Below, piece after piece: positions 8,390-15,676 of a DNA stretch of 64,000 nt. This DNA is from JACDER01 sp963717765 (GTDB lineage: Bacteria; Actinomycetota; Thermoleophilia; Gaiellales; Gaiellaceae): NCBI GenBank assembly GCA_963717765.1, contig CAVQWX010000004.1, forward strand, positions 310,001 to 374,000. The letters are read 5' to 3'. Position 1 is the stretch's first letter, and each line of letters begins with the position of its first letter. The notes under the pieces are model-generated. The model saw only the letters and a list, made by a program, of their open reading frames with translations. It did no database searches and was not told the DNA's origin. The position numbers and the translations under genes are program-made.

Positions 8390-9102
8390 ATGCGACGACT
8401 CCTGATCCCACTGACACTCGTGGCCGCGGCAACGGCGATGCTCGTGTTCCTCCTGCCGTCCGGCTCGGCCGCAGCCAATCCCACGCTCCAGGCCTCCGTC
8501 GGCCCGGGGTTCACCATTTCGCTCAAGGACGCGAACGGCGCCAACGTCAAGCATCTCGATCCCGGGACGTACGACGTGCACGTCGTCGACCAGGGCGTGG
8601 AGCACAACTTCCATCTCCAAGGCCCGAACGTGGACGAGGCCACCTCGGTCGAGGACACGGGCGAGGTGACCTGGACGGTCACGTTCATCGACGGCGTCTA
8701 CAACTTCAAGTGCGACGCCCACCCAACCCAGATGAAGGGCGACTTCGCCGCGGGGACCGCGACGATCGAACCGCCCCCGCCCGCCGCCGTCCGCCGCCCG
8801 CGAAGGGCTTCGCGAAGGGGACGAAGCTCAAGGGCACGGTTGGCCCCGGCTTCACCATCTCGCTGAGGGACGGCGCCGGCAAGACCGTCCGCAAGGTGCA
8901 CGCCGGGAGGACCTACACCATCGCCATCACGGACAAGTCCGCCATCCACAACTTCCACGTCACCGGCAAGGGCGTGAACAAGAAGACCGTTGTCGGCAAG
9001 AAGCAGAAGGCGACCTGGAAGGTCAAGTTCAAGAAAGGCACGTACCGCTTTCGCTGCGATTCCCATCCGACTGTCATGAAGGGAAGCTTCAAGGCCTCAT
9101 AA
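8390..9102 (+). pseudogene. Secreted tandem cupredoxin-like protein, frameshifted
   Basis: ATG 8390 opens a signal peptide (LLIPLTLVAAATAMLVFLLP) and a first cupredoxin-like repeat with VEHNFHLQGPNVDEATS and GVYNFKCDAHPTQMKG. The second repeat (AIHNFHVTGKGVNKK, GTYRFRCDSHPTVMKG) is in the next frame and ends at 9102. The frame breaks between about 8775 and 8800 in a C-rich linker coding for Pro/Ala; one missing base there would restore a single protein of about 237 residues. Both repeats keep the His and Cys-x-x-His positions that bind copper in plastocyanin-like folds. Read as it stands, the first frame ends at 8866 with an aberrant tail. A sequencing error in the C run is as likely as a real mutation. 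Confidence 0.8.
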
Positions 9103-9120
9103 GCCGCGAGGAGGAGAAGA

Positions 9121-9162
9121 GCCGCCCGGCGTGACCGCAGCACGCCGGGTGGCCTCCCTTTT
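9121..9162 (+). terminator. Intrinsic terminator between convergent genes
   Basis: A strong hairpin with arms at 9121-9133 and 9141-9153 (GCCGCCCGGCGTG pairing with CACGCCGGGTGGC) and a 7-base loop is followed by CTCCCTTTTCC. It lies 18 bases after the cupredoxin-like gene stop, between the convergent 9102 and 9183 gene ends. The T-rich tail is on the plus strand, so it mainly serves the plus-strand gene. Confidence 0.75.
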
Positions 9163-9182
9163 CCGGAGCGCGCTACGAGGAT

Positions 9183-9410
9183 TCAGTCGCGCGGGTGCTC
9201 GCGCCCGCGCCTGAACATCAGCCGCACGGTGGCGCCGATCCCGCCCGCGAGGAAGAACCCGGCGCCGAACGCGGCCGCGGCCAGCACCGGGACGTTGACG
9301 CTCGAGCTGGCCGCCGTCCGCAGCGAGTCGACCGCACCGGCGAGCTGCTCGCGCTCGAGCTCGATCTCGCGTCGGACCGACTCCGGCGTCTGCGGCTCGG
9401 GCTCAGCCAT
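9183..9410 (-). CDS. DUF3618-like small membrane protein
   Basis: A 75-residue protein. The N-terminal amphipathic motif PESVRREIELEREQLAGAVDSLR matches the DUF3618 pattern, in which a short charged helix precedes a single membrane segment (VPVLAAAAFGAGFFLAGGIG) and a basic end. It starts at ATG 9410 and overlaps the end of the holin-family gene by 8 bases. It is the last gene of a four-gene minus-strand operon of small envelope proteins. Function is unknown; such clusters are often linked to cell-envelope stress in actinobacteria. Confidence 0.75.
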   Translation of the reverse strand: MAEPEPQTPESVRREIELEREQLAGAVDSLRTAASSSVNVPVLAAAAFGAGFFLAGGIGATVRLMFRRGREHPRD

Positions 9411-9795
9411 GTCCGGCCTTGATCGCCTCGGTGGTCAGCTTCGCCTCCTCGATCGCCTGCTTCGGCACGGGCGGCGTGGCCTTCTTGAAGGACGACACGG
9501 CGAGGAATCCGAGGATCGCGACGACGATCAAGAGGCTCACGGTGACGATCAGGAGCGAGGCCCAGGTGTCGAGCGGGATCGCGGCGGCGATCGCGGCGAG
9601 CCCGAATCCCAGGGCGTAGAGCAGGAGGAGGAGCGCCGCGAGGGCGAGCGCGATTCCTACGGCGAAGACCTTCCCCTTCCGGCTGAGCTCGAGCGCGGCC
9701 AGGCGCAGCTCGAGCCGCGCGAGCGCGCTCGCGTGCTCGGCGATCTGCTTGGCGGACTCGCCGAGCCCGGCCGGCTCAGAACCTTGGATGGGCAT
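9403..9795 (-). CDS. Phage holin family (DUF1469) membrane protein
   Basis: A 130-residue protein with the layout of the actinobacterial putative holin superfamily III/DUF1469: an N-terminal amphipathic helix (SAKQIAEHASALARLELRLAA), two closely spaced membrane segments (GIALALAALLLLLYALGFGL and SLLIVTVSLLIVVAILGFLA) and a short cytoplasmic tail. Despite the family name these genes are chromosomal and not linked to lysis cassettes. No phage genes are near. It sits in the middle of the 10311-to-9183 operon, overlapping both neighbours. Confidence 0.8.
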   Translation of the reverse strand: MPIQGSEPAGLGESAKQIAEHASALARLELRLAALELSRKGKVFAVGIALALAALLLLLYALGFGLAAIAAAIPLDTWASLLIVTVSLLIVVAILGFLAVSSFKKATPPVPKQAIEEAKLTTEAIKAGHG

Positions 9796-10186
9796 CTCCT
9801 CTCCAGTCGACGAGCTTGGCGACGAGGATGCCTGCGAAGAATGCGCCCGCCGCGACGGCGATGGGATTGAGGCCGCCGCCTCCCGTTTTCTTCTTCGGCT
9901 TCTCCTGCTCCGGCGGCTTCGGCTCCGGCGCCGGCTCGGGCACGGGGGGCGGGGGCTGCATCGTCGGCGCGACGTTACCGTTCGTGGGGCCGTTCGTAGG
10001 GCCGTTCGTGGGCTCGCCGCGCAGCCGGGCCAGGACGAGGGTCGGCTGAATCTTGCGGAGGAAGGCTGCGTCTTCGCCCAGGGGCTCGGCCAGCTTCGCC
10101 GCGAGACCGCCTTGAGCAGACGCCTTGCGCGACAGCTCCTCGAGGAATGCCGCGCCGCGTTCGAACAAGAGGTCGGCCTTCGTCAT
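9776..10186 (-). CDS. Small membrane protein with Thr-Asn-Gly-Pro repeats, unknown
   Basis: A 136-residue protein starting at ATG 10186, whose ATG overlaps the stop of the DUF4235-like gene. Residues 1-60 are helical (KADLLFERGAAFLEELSRKA). Four-residue repeats GPTNGPTNGPTNG follow, encoded by near-exact 12-base units at about 9982-10018. Next is a Pro/Glu/Lys-rich linker (PVPEPAPEPKPPEQEKPKKK) and one C-terminal membrane segment (PIAVAAGAFFAGILVAKLV). This resembles a tether, with a soluble head and an extended linker anchored in the membrane. I do not recognise a family. The frame extends upstream, but that part overlaps the DUF4235-like gene. Confidence 0.7.
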   Translation of the reverse strand: MTKADLLFERGAAFLEELSRKASAQGGLAAKLAEPLGEDAAFLRKIQPTLVLARLRGEPTNGPTNGPTNGNVAPTMQPPPPVPEPAPEPKPPEQEKPKKKTGGGGLNPIAVAAGAFFAGILVAKLVDWRGDAHPRF

Positions 10187-10311
10187 CGCTTCTTCGGCGG
10201 ATCCTCGCCTGTGGCCATCTTCCAGATTCTCGTCGCGACCAGGCGCGCGACGGCGGCCGCGCCGGCGACGAAACCGGTGTAAAGACCGGCCCACAGCAGT
10301 CTTCGCAACAT
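10183..10311 (-). CDS. DUF4235-like very small membrane protein
   Basis: A 42-residue protein from ATG 10311 to the TGA at 10183. It reads MLRRLLWAGLYTGFVAG, a hydrophobic Ala-rich stretch, then RIWKMATGEDPPKKR. The closing W-x-x-(A/V)-T-G-E-D-P-P motif is the hallmark of DUF4235. The stop and the next start share the ATGA overlap, which supports real translation. It is the first gene of the four-gene operon, and its upstream region is shared with the divergent argR. Function of the family is unknown. Confidence 0.72.
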   Translation of the reverse strand: MLRRLLWAGLYTGFVAGAAAVARLVATRIWKMATGEDPPKKR

Positions 10312-10384
10312 TTCACTCCGAGCTTACCGGGACTCGGGCTCGAACAAACCTCAAACGGCCGCGGCGAATATTTATTCTCCGTTC

Positions 10385-10855
10385 ATGCAACGGCTACGTC
10401 CGCTTCCGAAGCAGGAGAGACAGCGGTTGCTGACCAGCGTCGTCGCCAGCGGGAGGATCGGGACGCAACTCGAGCTGCTCGGCGCGCTCGACCGGGCGGG
10501 CTGCAAGGTCACGCAGGCGACGGTCTCGCGGGACATCCGCGAGCTCGGGATCCAGAAGGTGCGCGACCCGCTCGGCCAGCCGCGCTATGCGCTGCCGCAG
10601 GGAACGTCGCGCGGCGATCCGCGGGAGGCGCTGGTGTCGGTGCTCTCCCAGTTCGGCCGCCGTGCCGTCGCGGCCCAGAACCTGGTCATCGTCCGCTGTG
10701 AGCTCGGGACGGCGCCGGCGGTCGCGCGCGCGCTCGACCGCCTGGAGGACGACCGCATCCTCGGGACGCTGGCGGGGGACGACACGTGCCTCGTGGTTGC
10801 GCGAGGGCCGCGGGAGGCGAGGGCGATCGCGCGCGAGCTCCGCCGCGAAATATAG
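10385..10855 (+). CDS. argR: Arginine repressor ArgR
   Basis: A 156-residue protein of normal ArgR length. The N-terminal winged helix contains GRIGTQLELLGALDRAGCKVTQATVSRDIRELGIQKV, with the typical VTQATVSRDI recognition segment. The C-terminal domain, which binds arginine and forms hexamers, contains the GTAPAVARALDRL helix and LGTLAGDDTCLVVARG, matching the conserved G-T-(I/L)-A-G-D-D-T motif. It represses arginine biosynthesis genes when arginine binds. No arg biosynthesis gene is in the window, so it is detached from its regulon. The 5' region (10312-10384) is AT-richer than its surroundings and could hold promoters for both argR and the divergent small-protein operon. Confidence 0.95.
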   Translation: MQRLRPLPKQERQRLLTSVVASGRIGTQLELLGALDRAGCKVTQATVSRDIRELGIQKVRDPLGQPRYALPQGTSRGDPREALVSVLSQFGRRAVAAQNLVIVRCELGTAPAVARALDRLEDDRILGTLAGDDTCLVVARGPREARAIARELRREI

Positions 10856-10884
10856 TTGACAGATATATCTAGATGATGTATCGT
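10856..10884 (+). promoter_or_regulatory. Promoter and likely PadR operator, leaderless
   Basis: A -35 box TTGACA (10856-10861) and a -10 box TATCGT (10879-10884) are separated by exactly 17 bases. The spacer contains GATATATC and, ending inside the -10 box, GATGTATC, an AT-rich near-palindromic pair of the kind bound by PadR repressors. The expected transcription start falls at or next to the ATG at 10893, so the mRNA would be leaderless or nearly so. This implies autoregulation of the padR gene and its coupled membrane partner. Confidence 0.75.
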
Positions 10885-10892
10885 CCGGCGAC

Positions 10893-11432
10893 ATGCAGGA
10901 CGGAAAACTTTCGCCGACCGCCTACGTCATCCTCGGGATGCTCAACCTGGGGGCACTCACGGGTTACGAAATCAAGAGCATCGTCGACCGCTCCACTCGC
11001 TTCTTCTGGGCCGCGAGCTACGGCCAGATCTACCCGGAGCTGAGCCGGCTCGAGGCCGCGGGCCTCGTCAAGGGGAAGCTCGCGCCGACCGGCGGCCGCA
11101 AGCGCAAGGAGTTCGAGCTCACCGCCGCAGGCAGGCGTGCTTTGACCGAATGGGCGGCCCGGCCGCCGGAGATCATGGAGATGCGCGACGAGAATCTGCT
11201 CAAGCTGTTCTTCGCGGACGTGCTCCCGCTCGAGCAGGCGCTCGAGCAGTTGCGCATGCGCAGCGCAGGGCACGAGCAGTTCTTGGCGCTGCTGCGCGAG
11301 ATCGAAGCGCGGCCCGGCGACGATCCGCCGTTCGTCGGCCTCGTCCTCCAGTACGGCATCGACTACGCGGAGTTCAACATCGAATGGTGCAAGCGCCAGG
11401 AGCGGCGCCTTGGAAAGAAGGAGGCGGCATGA
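10893..11432 (+). CDS. PadR family transcriptional repressor
   Basis: A 179-residue two-domain PadR regulator. The winged helix opens with SPTAYVILGMLNLGALTGYEIKSIVDRSTRFFW, then the recognition region SYGQIYPELSRLEAAGLVKG and the wing RKRKEFELTAAGRRAL. A C-terminal helical dimerisation domain (residues about 95-179) makes it the longer Vir-type subclass. The promoter just upstream contains AT-rich repeats suited to autorepression. Its stop overlaps the next ATG (ATGA), so it is co-translated with the membrane protein at 11429, its probable regulatory target. Confidence 0.92.
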   Translation: MQDGKLSPTAYVILGMLNLGALTGYEIKSIVDRSTRFFWAASYGQIYPELSRLEAAGLVKGKLAPTGGRKRKEFELTAAGRRALTEWAARPPEIMEMRDENLLKLFFADVLPLEQALEQLRMRSAGHEQFLALLREIEARPGDDPPFVGLVLQYGIDYAEFNIEWCKRQERRLGKKEAA

Positions 11433-12130
11433 CCGTGGCAACCGAACGAGAACCCGGCACAGTCGTGGGTGCCCGCGAGCCGGGTCTGCCCGAACCGAAT
11501 CTCCGTTCAATCTTCCTCGCCGGCGCGCCGCGGTTCGCGCGCGAGCTGTTCGGGCCGGTGCTCGGCTTCTACGCGGGGTACGAGCTCTGGGGGCTCACCG
11601 CTGGAATCGTCATCGCCACGGTCGTGGCGCTGGCGATCGAGGTGTACGAGCGCAAGCACGGCCGCCGGGGAGCCCTCGCGCTTGTCTCTGCGGCCTTCGT
11701 CGTGATCCAGGGCGTGGTCGGGCTCATCGCGGACAGCGCCGTCGTGTACCTGGCACAGCCCGTGATCGTGAGCGCGGTCTGGGCTGTCGCCTACCTCGTG
11801 TCCGCCGCAATCGGCCGCCCTCTGATGGGCGTCTTCGCCGACGCCTGGTATCCGTTCCCGGACTTCGTGAAGCAGTCGCGCACGTACCGGAGCGTCTTCG
11901 GCTTCGAGTCGGTCGTCTGGGGCGTGTACCTGCTGGCACGCAGCGGGATCCGCATGCTCGTCCTCTGGACGGGGAGCATCGGCGGCTTCGTCGCCATCCA
12001 GTTCGTCACCGGGATTCCCTTCATCATCGCCCTGGTGATCTGGTCGCTGTGGTACGCGGTGCGCGGCTTCGAGCGCAGCACCGAATGGGACGACGAGCCG
12101 CCTCCGGCTCTCGTGCCTGATACCAAGTAG
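11429..12130 (+). CDS. VC0807/DUF3159-like multipass membrane protein
   Basis: A 233-residue membrane protein with about five to six hydrophobic segments (for example GFYAGYELWGLTAGIVIATV, ALALVSAAFVVIQGVVGLIA, AIGRPLMGVFADAWYPFPDF between segments, and TGIPFIIALVIWSLWYAV). The layout resembles the VC0807/intracellular septation protein A-like and DUF3159 families. The start ATG 11429 overlaps the padR stop. It is probably controlled by the adjacent PadR repressor, by analogy with PadR-transporter pairs. Whether it transports anything is unknown. Confidence 0.7.
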   Translation: MTVATEREPGTVVGAREPGLPEPNLRSIFLAGAPRFARELFGPVLGFYAGYELWGLTAGIVIATVVALAIEVYERKHGRRGALALVSAAFVVIQGVVGLIADSAVVYLAQPVIVSAVWAVAYLVSAAIGRPLMGVFADAWYPFPDFVKQSRTYRSVFGFESVVWGVYLLARSGIRMLVLWTGSIGGFVAIQFVTGIPFIIALVIWSLWYAVRGFERSTEWDDEPPPALVPDTK

Positions 12131-12132
12131 GC

Positions 12133-13504
12133 CTGAAGAAGGCCGTTGTCATCGGCTCCGGGCCGAACGGGCTCGCGGCCGCGCTCGAGCTGGCGCGAGC
12201 GGGGCTGGACGTCGAGGTCCGGGAGGCCGCCGACGAGGCTGGCGGCGGCGTCCGCTCGGCGGCACTGACGCTCCCGGGGTTCGTGCATGACGTCTGCTCC
12301 GGCGTCCATCCGCTCGCCCGGGCCTCGGTCGCCTTCGAGGGCATCGAGGTCGAGTGGGTGCAACCGGGCCTTCCGGCCGCGCATCCGCTCGACGACGGCA
12401 CTGCCGTCGCCCTCCACCGCTCATTGGAGGAGACCGCCGGCGCGCTCGGCCGGGATGCGGCCGCTTACAGGCGTCTGATCGGGCCGTTCGTGGGGGCGTG
12501 GCTCGACATCGCGCGCCTGCGGCCGGTCGCAGCGTTGCGGCGGCTCGGCCCGGCGCCGCTGCACGCGGCGCTCTCCCAGGCCGCCGCGCTCGCGCGGGGG
12601 CGCTTCACCGGAGAGCCGGCGCGGGCGCTCTTCGCCGGCAACGCCGCCCATTCGATGCTGCCGCTGGAGCGACGGCCGTCCGCCGGCTTCGCGGTCGCGC
12701 TGCTGACGATGGGGCACGCCGTGGGCTGGCCGTTTCCGCGCGGTGGCGCGGCAAGGCTGACCGAGGCGCTCATCGCGCGGCTGCAGGACTTGGGCGGACG
12801 GGTGGTGACCGGGGCGCCGGTGGACGAGCTTCCTCGGGCGGATCTCGTCCTCGCCGACGTCGCCCCGCGGGAGCTCGCCCGCATCGCCGGCCGGCGCCTG
12901 CCAGACCGCTACGTCGCGGCGCTGCGCCGCTACCGGCACGGCCCGGGCGCCTTCAAGCTCGACTGGGCGCTGTCCGCGCCGATCCCGTGGACGGCGGCCG
13001 AAGCCGGCCGCGCCGGCACCATCCATCTCGGCGGCACGCTCGACGAGATCGCGGGGTCCGAGCGCGGATCCATGGGAGGGTCGTGCCTCCGAGCGACCGT
13101 TCGTCCTCCTCTCGCAGCCGGGCCGCTTCGATCCCACGCGGGGCCAGACCGCCTGGGCGTACTGCCACGTCCCGAACGGCTCGGCCGAGGACATGACCGA
13201 GCGGATCGAAGGCCAGGTCGAGCGGTTCGCTCCGGGCTTCGGCGAGCTCGTCCTCACCCGCCACGCGCTCGGCCCGGCCGACCTGGAACGGCACAACCGG
13301 AACCTCGTGGGCGGTGACCTGAACAACGGCGCCATGGATCTCGGGCAGCTCCTGTTCCGGCCGGCGCGCCGGCTCGTCCCCTACCGGACGCCCCTCGGCG
13401 GGGTCTATCTCTGCTCCGCGGCGACGCCGCCCGGCGGCGGCGTCCACGGGCTGTGCGGGTACCTGGCCGCCCGTCTCGCGCTGCACGACCTGCGCCGGCA
13501 CTGA
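12133..13504 (+). pseudogene. FAD-dependent phytoene-desaturase-like oxidoreductase, frameshifted
   Basis: The N-terminus KKAVVIGSGPNGLAAALELA is the dinucleotide-binding Rossmann motif of the phytoene dehydrogenase/amine oxidase family. Conserved blocks follow: FVHDVCSGVHPLA, AAAFSxMP-like segments and the FKLDWAL motif. The first frame runs to about 13060 (IHLGGTLDEIAGSER). The protein then continues one frame over as PWEGRASERPFVLLSQPGRF and ends VHGLCGYLAARLAL near 13504. One extra base in a GC-rich stretch at about 13055-13070 explains the break. No ATG, GTG or TTG is available at the N-terminus; the only candidate is CTG 12133. If intact it would be about 456 residues. The substrate is unknown. 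Confidence 0.82.
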
Positions 13505-13558
13505 CGTTTCCTCCGGCGGCCCGCCAGGAACAAGACCGGAATACCGAAGGGAGACGAG

Positions 13559-14530
13559 ATGGCAGACACGATCGACGAACAGCTGACCAAGTACCTTGCC
13601 GACGCCCACTCGATCGAGGAGCAAGCCCTGCAGCAGCTGCGCGGCGCTCCCGATGCGGTGAGCGATCCGGAGCTCGCCGGGATCTTCCGCGAGCATCTGG
13701 TCGAGACGGAGGAGCACGAGCGTCTCGTCCGCTCGCGACTGGAGGAGCACGACTCCGATCCCTCGCGGCGCAAGGACCTGCTGATGCGCGTCGGCGGCGC
13801 GGGCTTCTTGCTCTTCGCCAAGGCGCAGCCGGACACCTCCGGCAAGCTCGTGGCTCACGCCTATTCGTACGAGCACCTCGAGCTCGCCGCATACGAGCTG
13901 CTGCGGCGCGTGGCCGAGCGCGCCGGCGACACCGCAACGGCCGAGACGGCGCGAAAGATTCGCGATCAGGAGGAGCGCATGGCGAAGAGGCTCGAGGAGA
14001 ACTTCGACCGCGCGGCCGAGGCATCGCTCCGGGAGGTCGGCCGGGACGACCTCGACGAGCAGCTGAACAAGTACCTCGCGGACGCCCACGCCATCGAGGG
14101 GCAGGCGATGCAGCTGCTCCAGAAGGGGCCGCAGCTCTCCGGCGATCCCGATCTGGCTCACATCTACGAGCAGCACCTCGAGGAGACGCGCGAGCACGAG
14201 GGGCTCGTCGAGCAGCGGCTGGACGCCCGCGGCGGGGACACAACCGGTCTCAAAGACGCGGCGATGCGCGCCGGCGCGCTGAACTGGGGCATGTTCTTCC
14301 AGCTCCATCCCGACACGTCCGGCAAGCTCGCCGCCTTCGCGTACGCATTCGAGCATCTGGAGATCGCCGGCTACGAGGAGCTGAAGCGGGTGGCGCGGAA
14401 GGTCGGCGACGAGGAGACGATCCACATGGCGGAGATCATCCTCGGCTCCGAACGGGCCGCGGCCCAGAAGCTCTACGGGGCGTTCGACCGCGCGGTCGAC
14501 GCGTCGCTACACGAAGTTGGGGTCGCCTAG
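13559..14530 (+). CDS. Tandem DUF892 (YciE/YciF-like) ferritin-like protein
   Basis: A 323-residue protein made of two homologous DUF892 four-helix modules of about 160 residues. The first opens with DEQLTKYLADAHSIEEQALQ and the second with DEQLNKYLADAHAIEGQAMQ. Each module repeats the EHERLV/EHEGLV helix, the DTSGKL turn and the YEHLELAAYELLRR/FEHLEIAGYEELKR helix, whose Glu and His residues resemble a ferritin-like di-metal site. An AAGGGAG-type RBS precedes ATG 13559. DUF892 proteins are stress-associated and of unknown function. Its stop codon lies at the edge of the long inverted repeat that follows. Confidence 0.9.
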   Translation: MADTIDEQLTKYLADAHSIEEQALQQLRGAPDAVSDPELAGIFREHLVETEEHERLVRSRLEEHDSDPSRRKDLLMRVGGAGFLLFAKAQPDTSGKLVAHAYSYEHLELAAYELLRRVAERAGDTATAETARKIRDQEERMAKRLEENFDRAAEASLREVGRDDLDEQLNKYLADAHAIEGQAMQLLQKGPQLSGDPDLAHIYEQHLEETREHEGLVEQRLDARGGDTTGLKDAAMRAGALNWGMFFQLHPDTSGKLAAFAYAFEHLEIAGYEELKRVARKVGDEETIHMAEIILGSERAAAQKLYGAFDRAVDASLHEVGVA

Positions 14531-14694
14531 AGGTTTGATGGGAAATTCGGCCGCCGTCGGGGGCGCTCCAGACCAAGCCGGGCAGTGCGGGCGGTCGCGG
14601 CGCGTAGCAGCGCTACGGGTCGCGGCCGAACGTGCTGATCCGGCGCCGTGTCTGGAGCGTCATCCGGCCCGGCCTAATTTCACATCAAGCCTCT
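14529..14694. repeat. Long inverted-repeat hairpin element A between convergent genes
   Basis: The two ends (14529-14547 and 14676-14694) are inverted copies matching at 17 of 19 positions (AGAGGTTTGATGGGAAATT and the complement of AATTTCACATCAAGCCTCT). Pairing continues inward through GCGCTCCAGAC (14563-14573) with GTCTGGAGCG (14650-14659). It ends in an apical stem GTAGC/GCTAC at 14604-14616 inside GGTCGCGGCGC/GGGTCGCGGCC. The whole 166 bases can form one imperfect hairpin. It spans precisely from the stop codon of the DUF892 gene to two bases from the stop codon of the convergent gene. A bidirectional terminator or a MITE-like repeat would both fit. Confidence 0.8.
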
Positions 14695-14696
14695 AA

Positions 14697-15014
14697 CTAA
14701 AACCGCGCCTTGAAGCGCTCCCACCACGAGGTGGGCTCGGCCAGGACCTTCTCGCTCGGCGCCGGCTCCTGGTATTCCGTCAGCTCGGACAGGTCGGCGG
14801 CGTCGACGTAGACGGCCCCTTCCTCGATCCGGGTGATGCGCTCGGCGGGGAGGTAGCGCGGCTTGTCGAACATGCCGGACGAGATCGACAGCCCGTCGAA
14901 GATGTCCTGCCCGCTGTCGCCGGTCACCTCGTGGACCGTGCCGAGCTCGTTTCCATTCGCGCCGAACACCTTCCAGCCGTGCTCGATCAGCAGCCAGGAG
15001 ACGGGGTCGCTCAT
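14697..15014 (-). CDS. PRC-barrel-like small protein
   Basis: A 105-residue protein. It reads VSWLLIEHGWKVFGANGNELGTVHEVTGD, then IFDGLSISSGMFDKPRYLPAERITRI and EGAVYVDAADL, the alternating beta pattern of PRC-barrel or DUF2171 domains, in which a residue-property switch (GxxLGxV) opens the barrel. A short acidic/aromatic tail (WWERFKARF) follows. ATG 15014 overlaps the upstream stop (ATGA). PRC-barrel proteins are small soluble domains often linked to RNA processing or membranes; the role here is unknown. Confidence 0.7.
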   Translation of the reverse strand: MSDPVSWLLIEHGWKVFGANGNELGTVHEVTGDSGQDIFDGLSISSGMFDKPRYLPAERITRIEEGAVYVDAADLSELTEYQEPAPSEKVLAEPTSWWERFKARF

Positions 15015-15652
15015 ACAGCGCGGCCTCCGAGGTACCAGACAGGCCCCTGCGTCCCGACCGGCCTCGTGTCCGAAAGAGCCCAGAGGATCTGCACCGAGCC
15101 GGTGATGCCGTTCTCGTCCAGGCGCTGGAAGCAGCGCCTGACCATCTGCGGCGAGGCGCCGTAGCCGAAGCGCCGCGCGGACCGGAACCGGAAGCCCGCG
15201 GAGTCGTCGTGACGCGCGGGATTGACGGGCGCCAGACTCAGCGCCGCGGGCTCCAGGTAGTCGCTCGAGTCGAGATCGACCTGGGCGTACAGGTCGCTCC
15301 AATCCTCCGGGAGATGTGCGGTCACGTGGTCCCACGCGTCGGCCAGCCACTCGTCGCCCCTCGACGCCGCGGCCTCGGCCTCGACCACGCCGGCGAGCTC
15401 GAGCCGGCCCAGGACTCCTTCTTCGTCGAGCCGCGTCAGTAGCCGGGCGACCGCCTTGGGGGCGGTCGCGGCGCCGTGCGGAGCGGTGTAGACCGTGACG
15501 TCGTAGCCGTGCCGAAGGGGATTGGCGGGAGCGAGGAGCATCGCGGCGCGCCCGGCGTGGGTGTTGCCCTCGGCATGGAGGACGAGTCGCGCCTCCTTCC
15601 AGCCGGAGGGGAGCGAGTGCTCGATCTCCCGCCATTTCGCTGCGAGTCCCAC
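15011..15652 (-). CDS. Unknown protein with internal duplication
   Basis: A 213-residue soluble protein from GTG 15652, divergent from the E1alpha gene 24 bases away. Two similar modules are visible: EIEHSLPSGWKEARLVLH to LLAPANPLRHG and AVARLLTRLDEEGVLGRLEL, then DHVTAHLPEDWSDLYAQVDL to LSLAPVNPARHD and MVRRCFQRLDENGITGSVQI. Each pairs an amphipathic LP-x-x-W helix, an L-A-P-x-N-P-x-R-H motif and a closing RLDE helix. I recognise no family. Its stop overlaps the start of the PRC-barrel-like gene, so the two are co-expressed. The frame continues upstream to 16687 only as a shadow of the E1alpha gene. Confidence 0.65.
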   Translation of the reverse strand: MGLAAKWREIEHSLPSGWKEARLVLHAEGNTHAGRAAMLLAPANPLRHGYDVTVYTAPHGAATAPKAVARLLTRLDEEGVLGRLELAGVVEAEAAASRGDEWLADAWDHVTAHLPEDWSDLYAQVDLDSSDYLEPAALSLAPVNPARHDDSAGFRFRSARRFGYGASPQMVRRCFQRLDENGITGSVQILWALSDTRPVGTQGPVWYLGGRAV

Positions 15653-15676
15653 GAGCCGGAGCGTACACTCCGGCCG

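Noticed and set aside
9403..9795. Holin-family gene as a sign of prophage
   Set aside because: No lysin, structural, integrase or attachment sequences are nearby; such DUF1469 genes are common chromosomal genes.
9982..10018. 12-base tandem units considered as an iteron or CRISPR
   Set aside because: They encode in-frame TNGP repeats of a membrane protein; no spacers, no replication genes.
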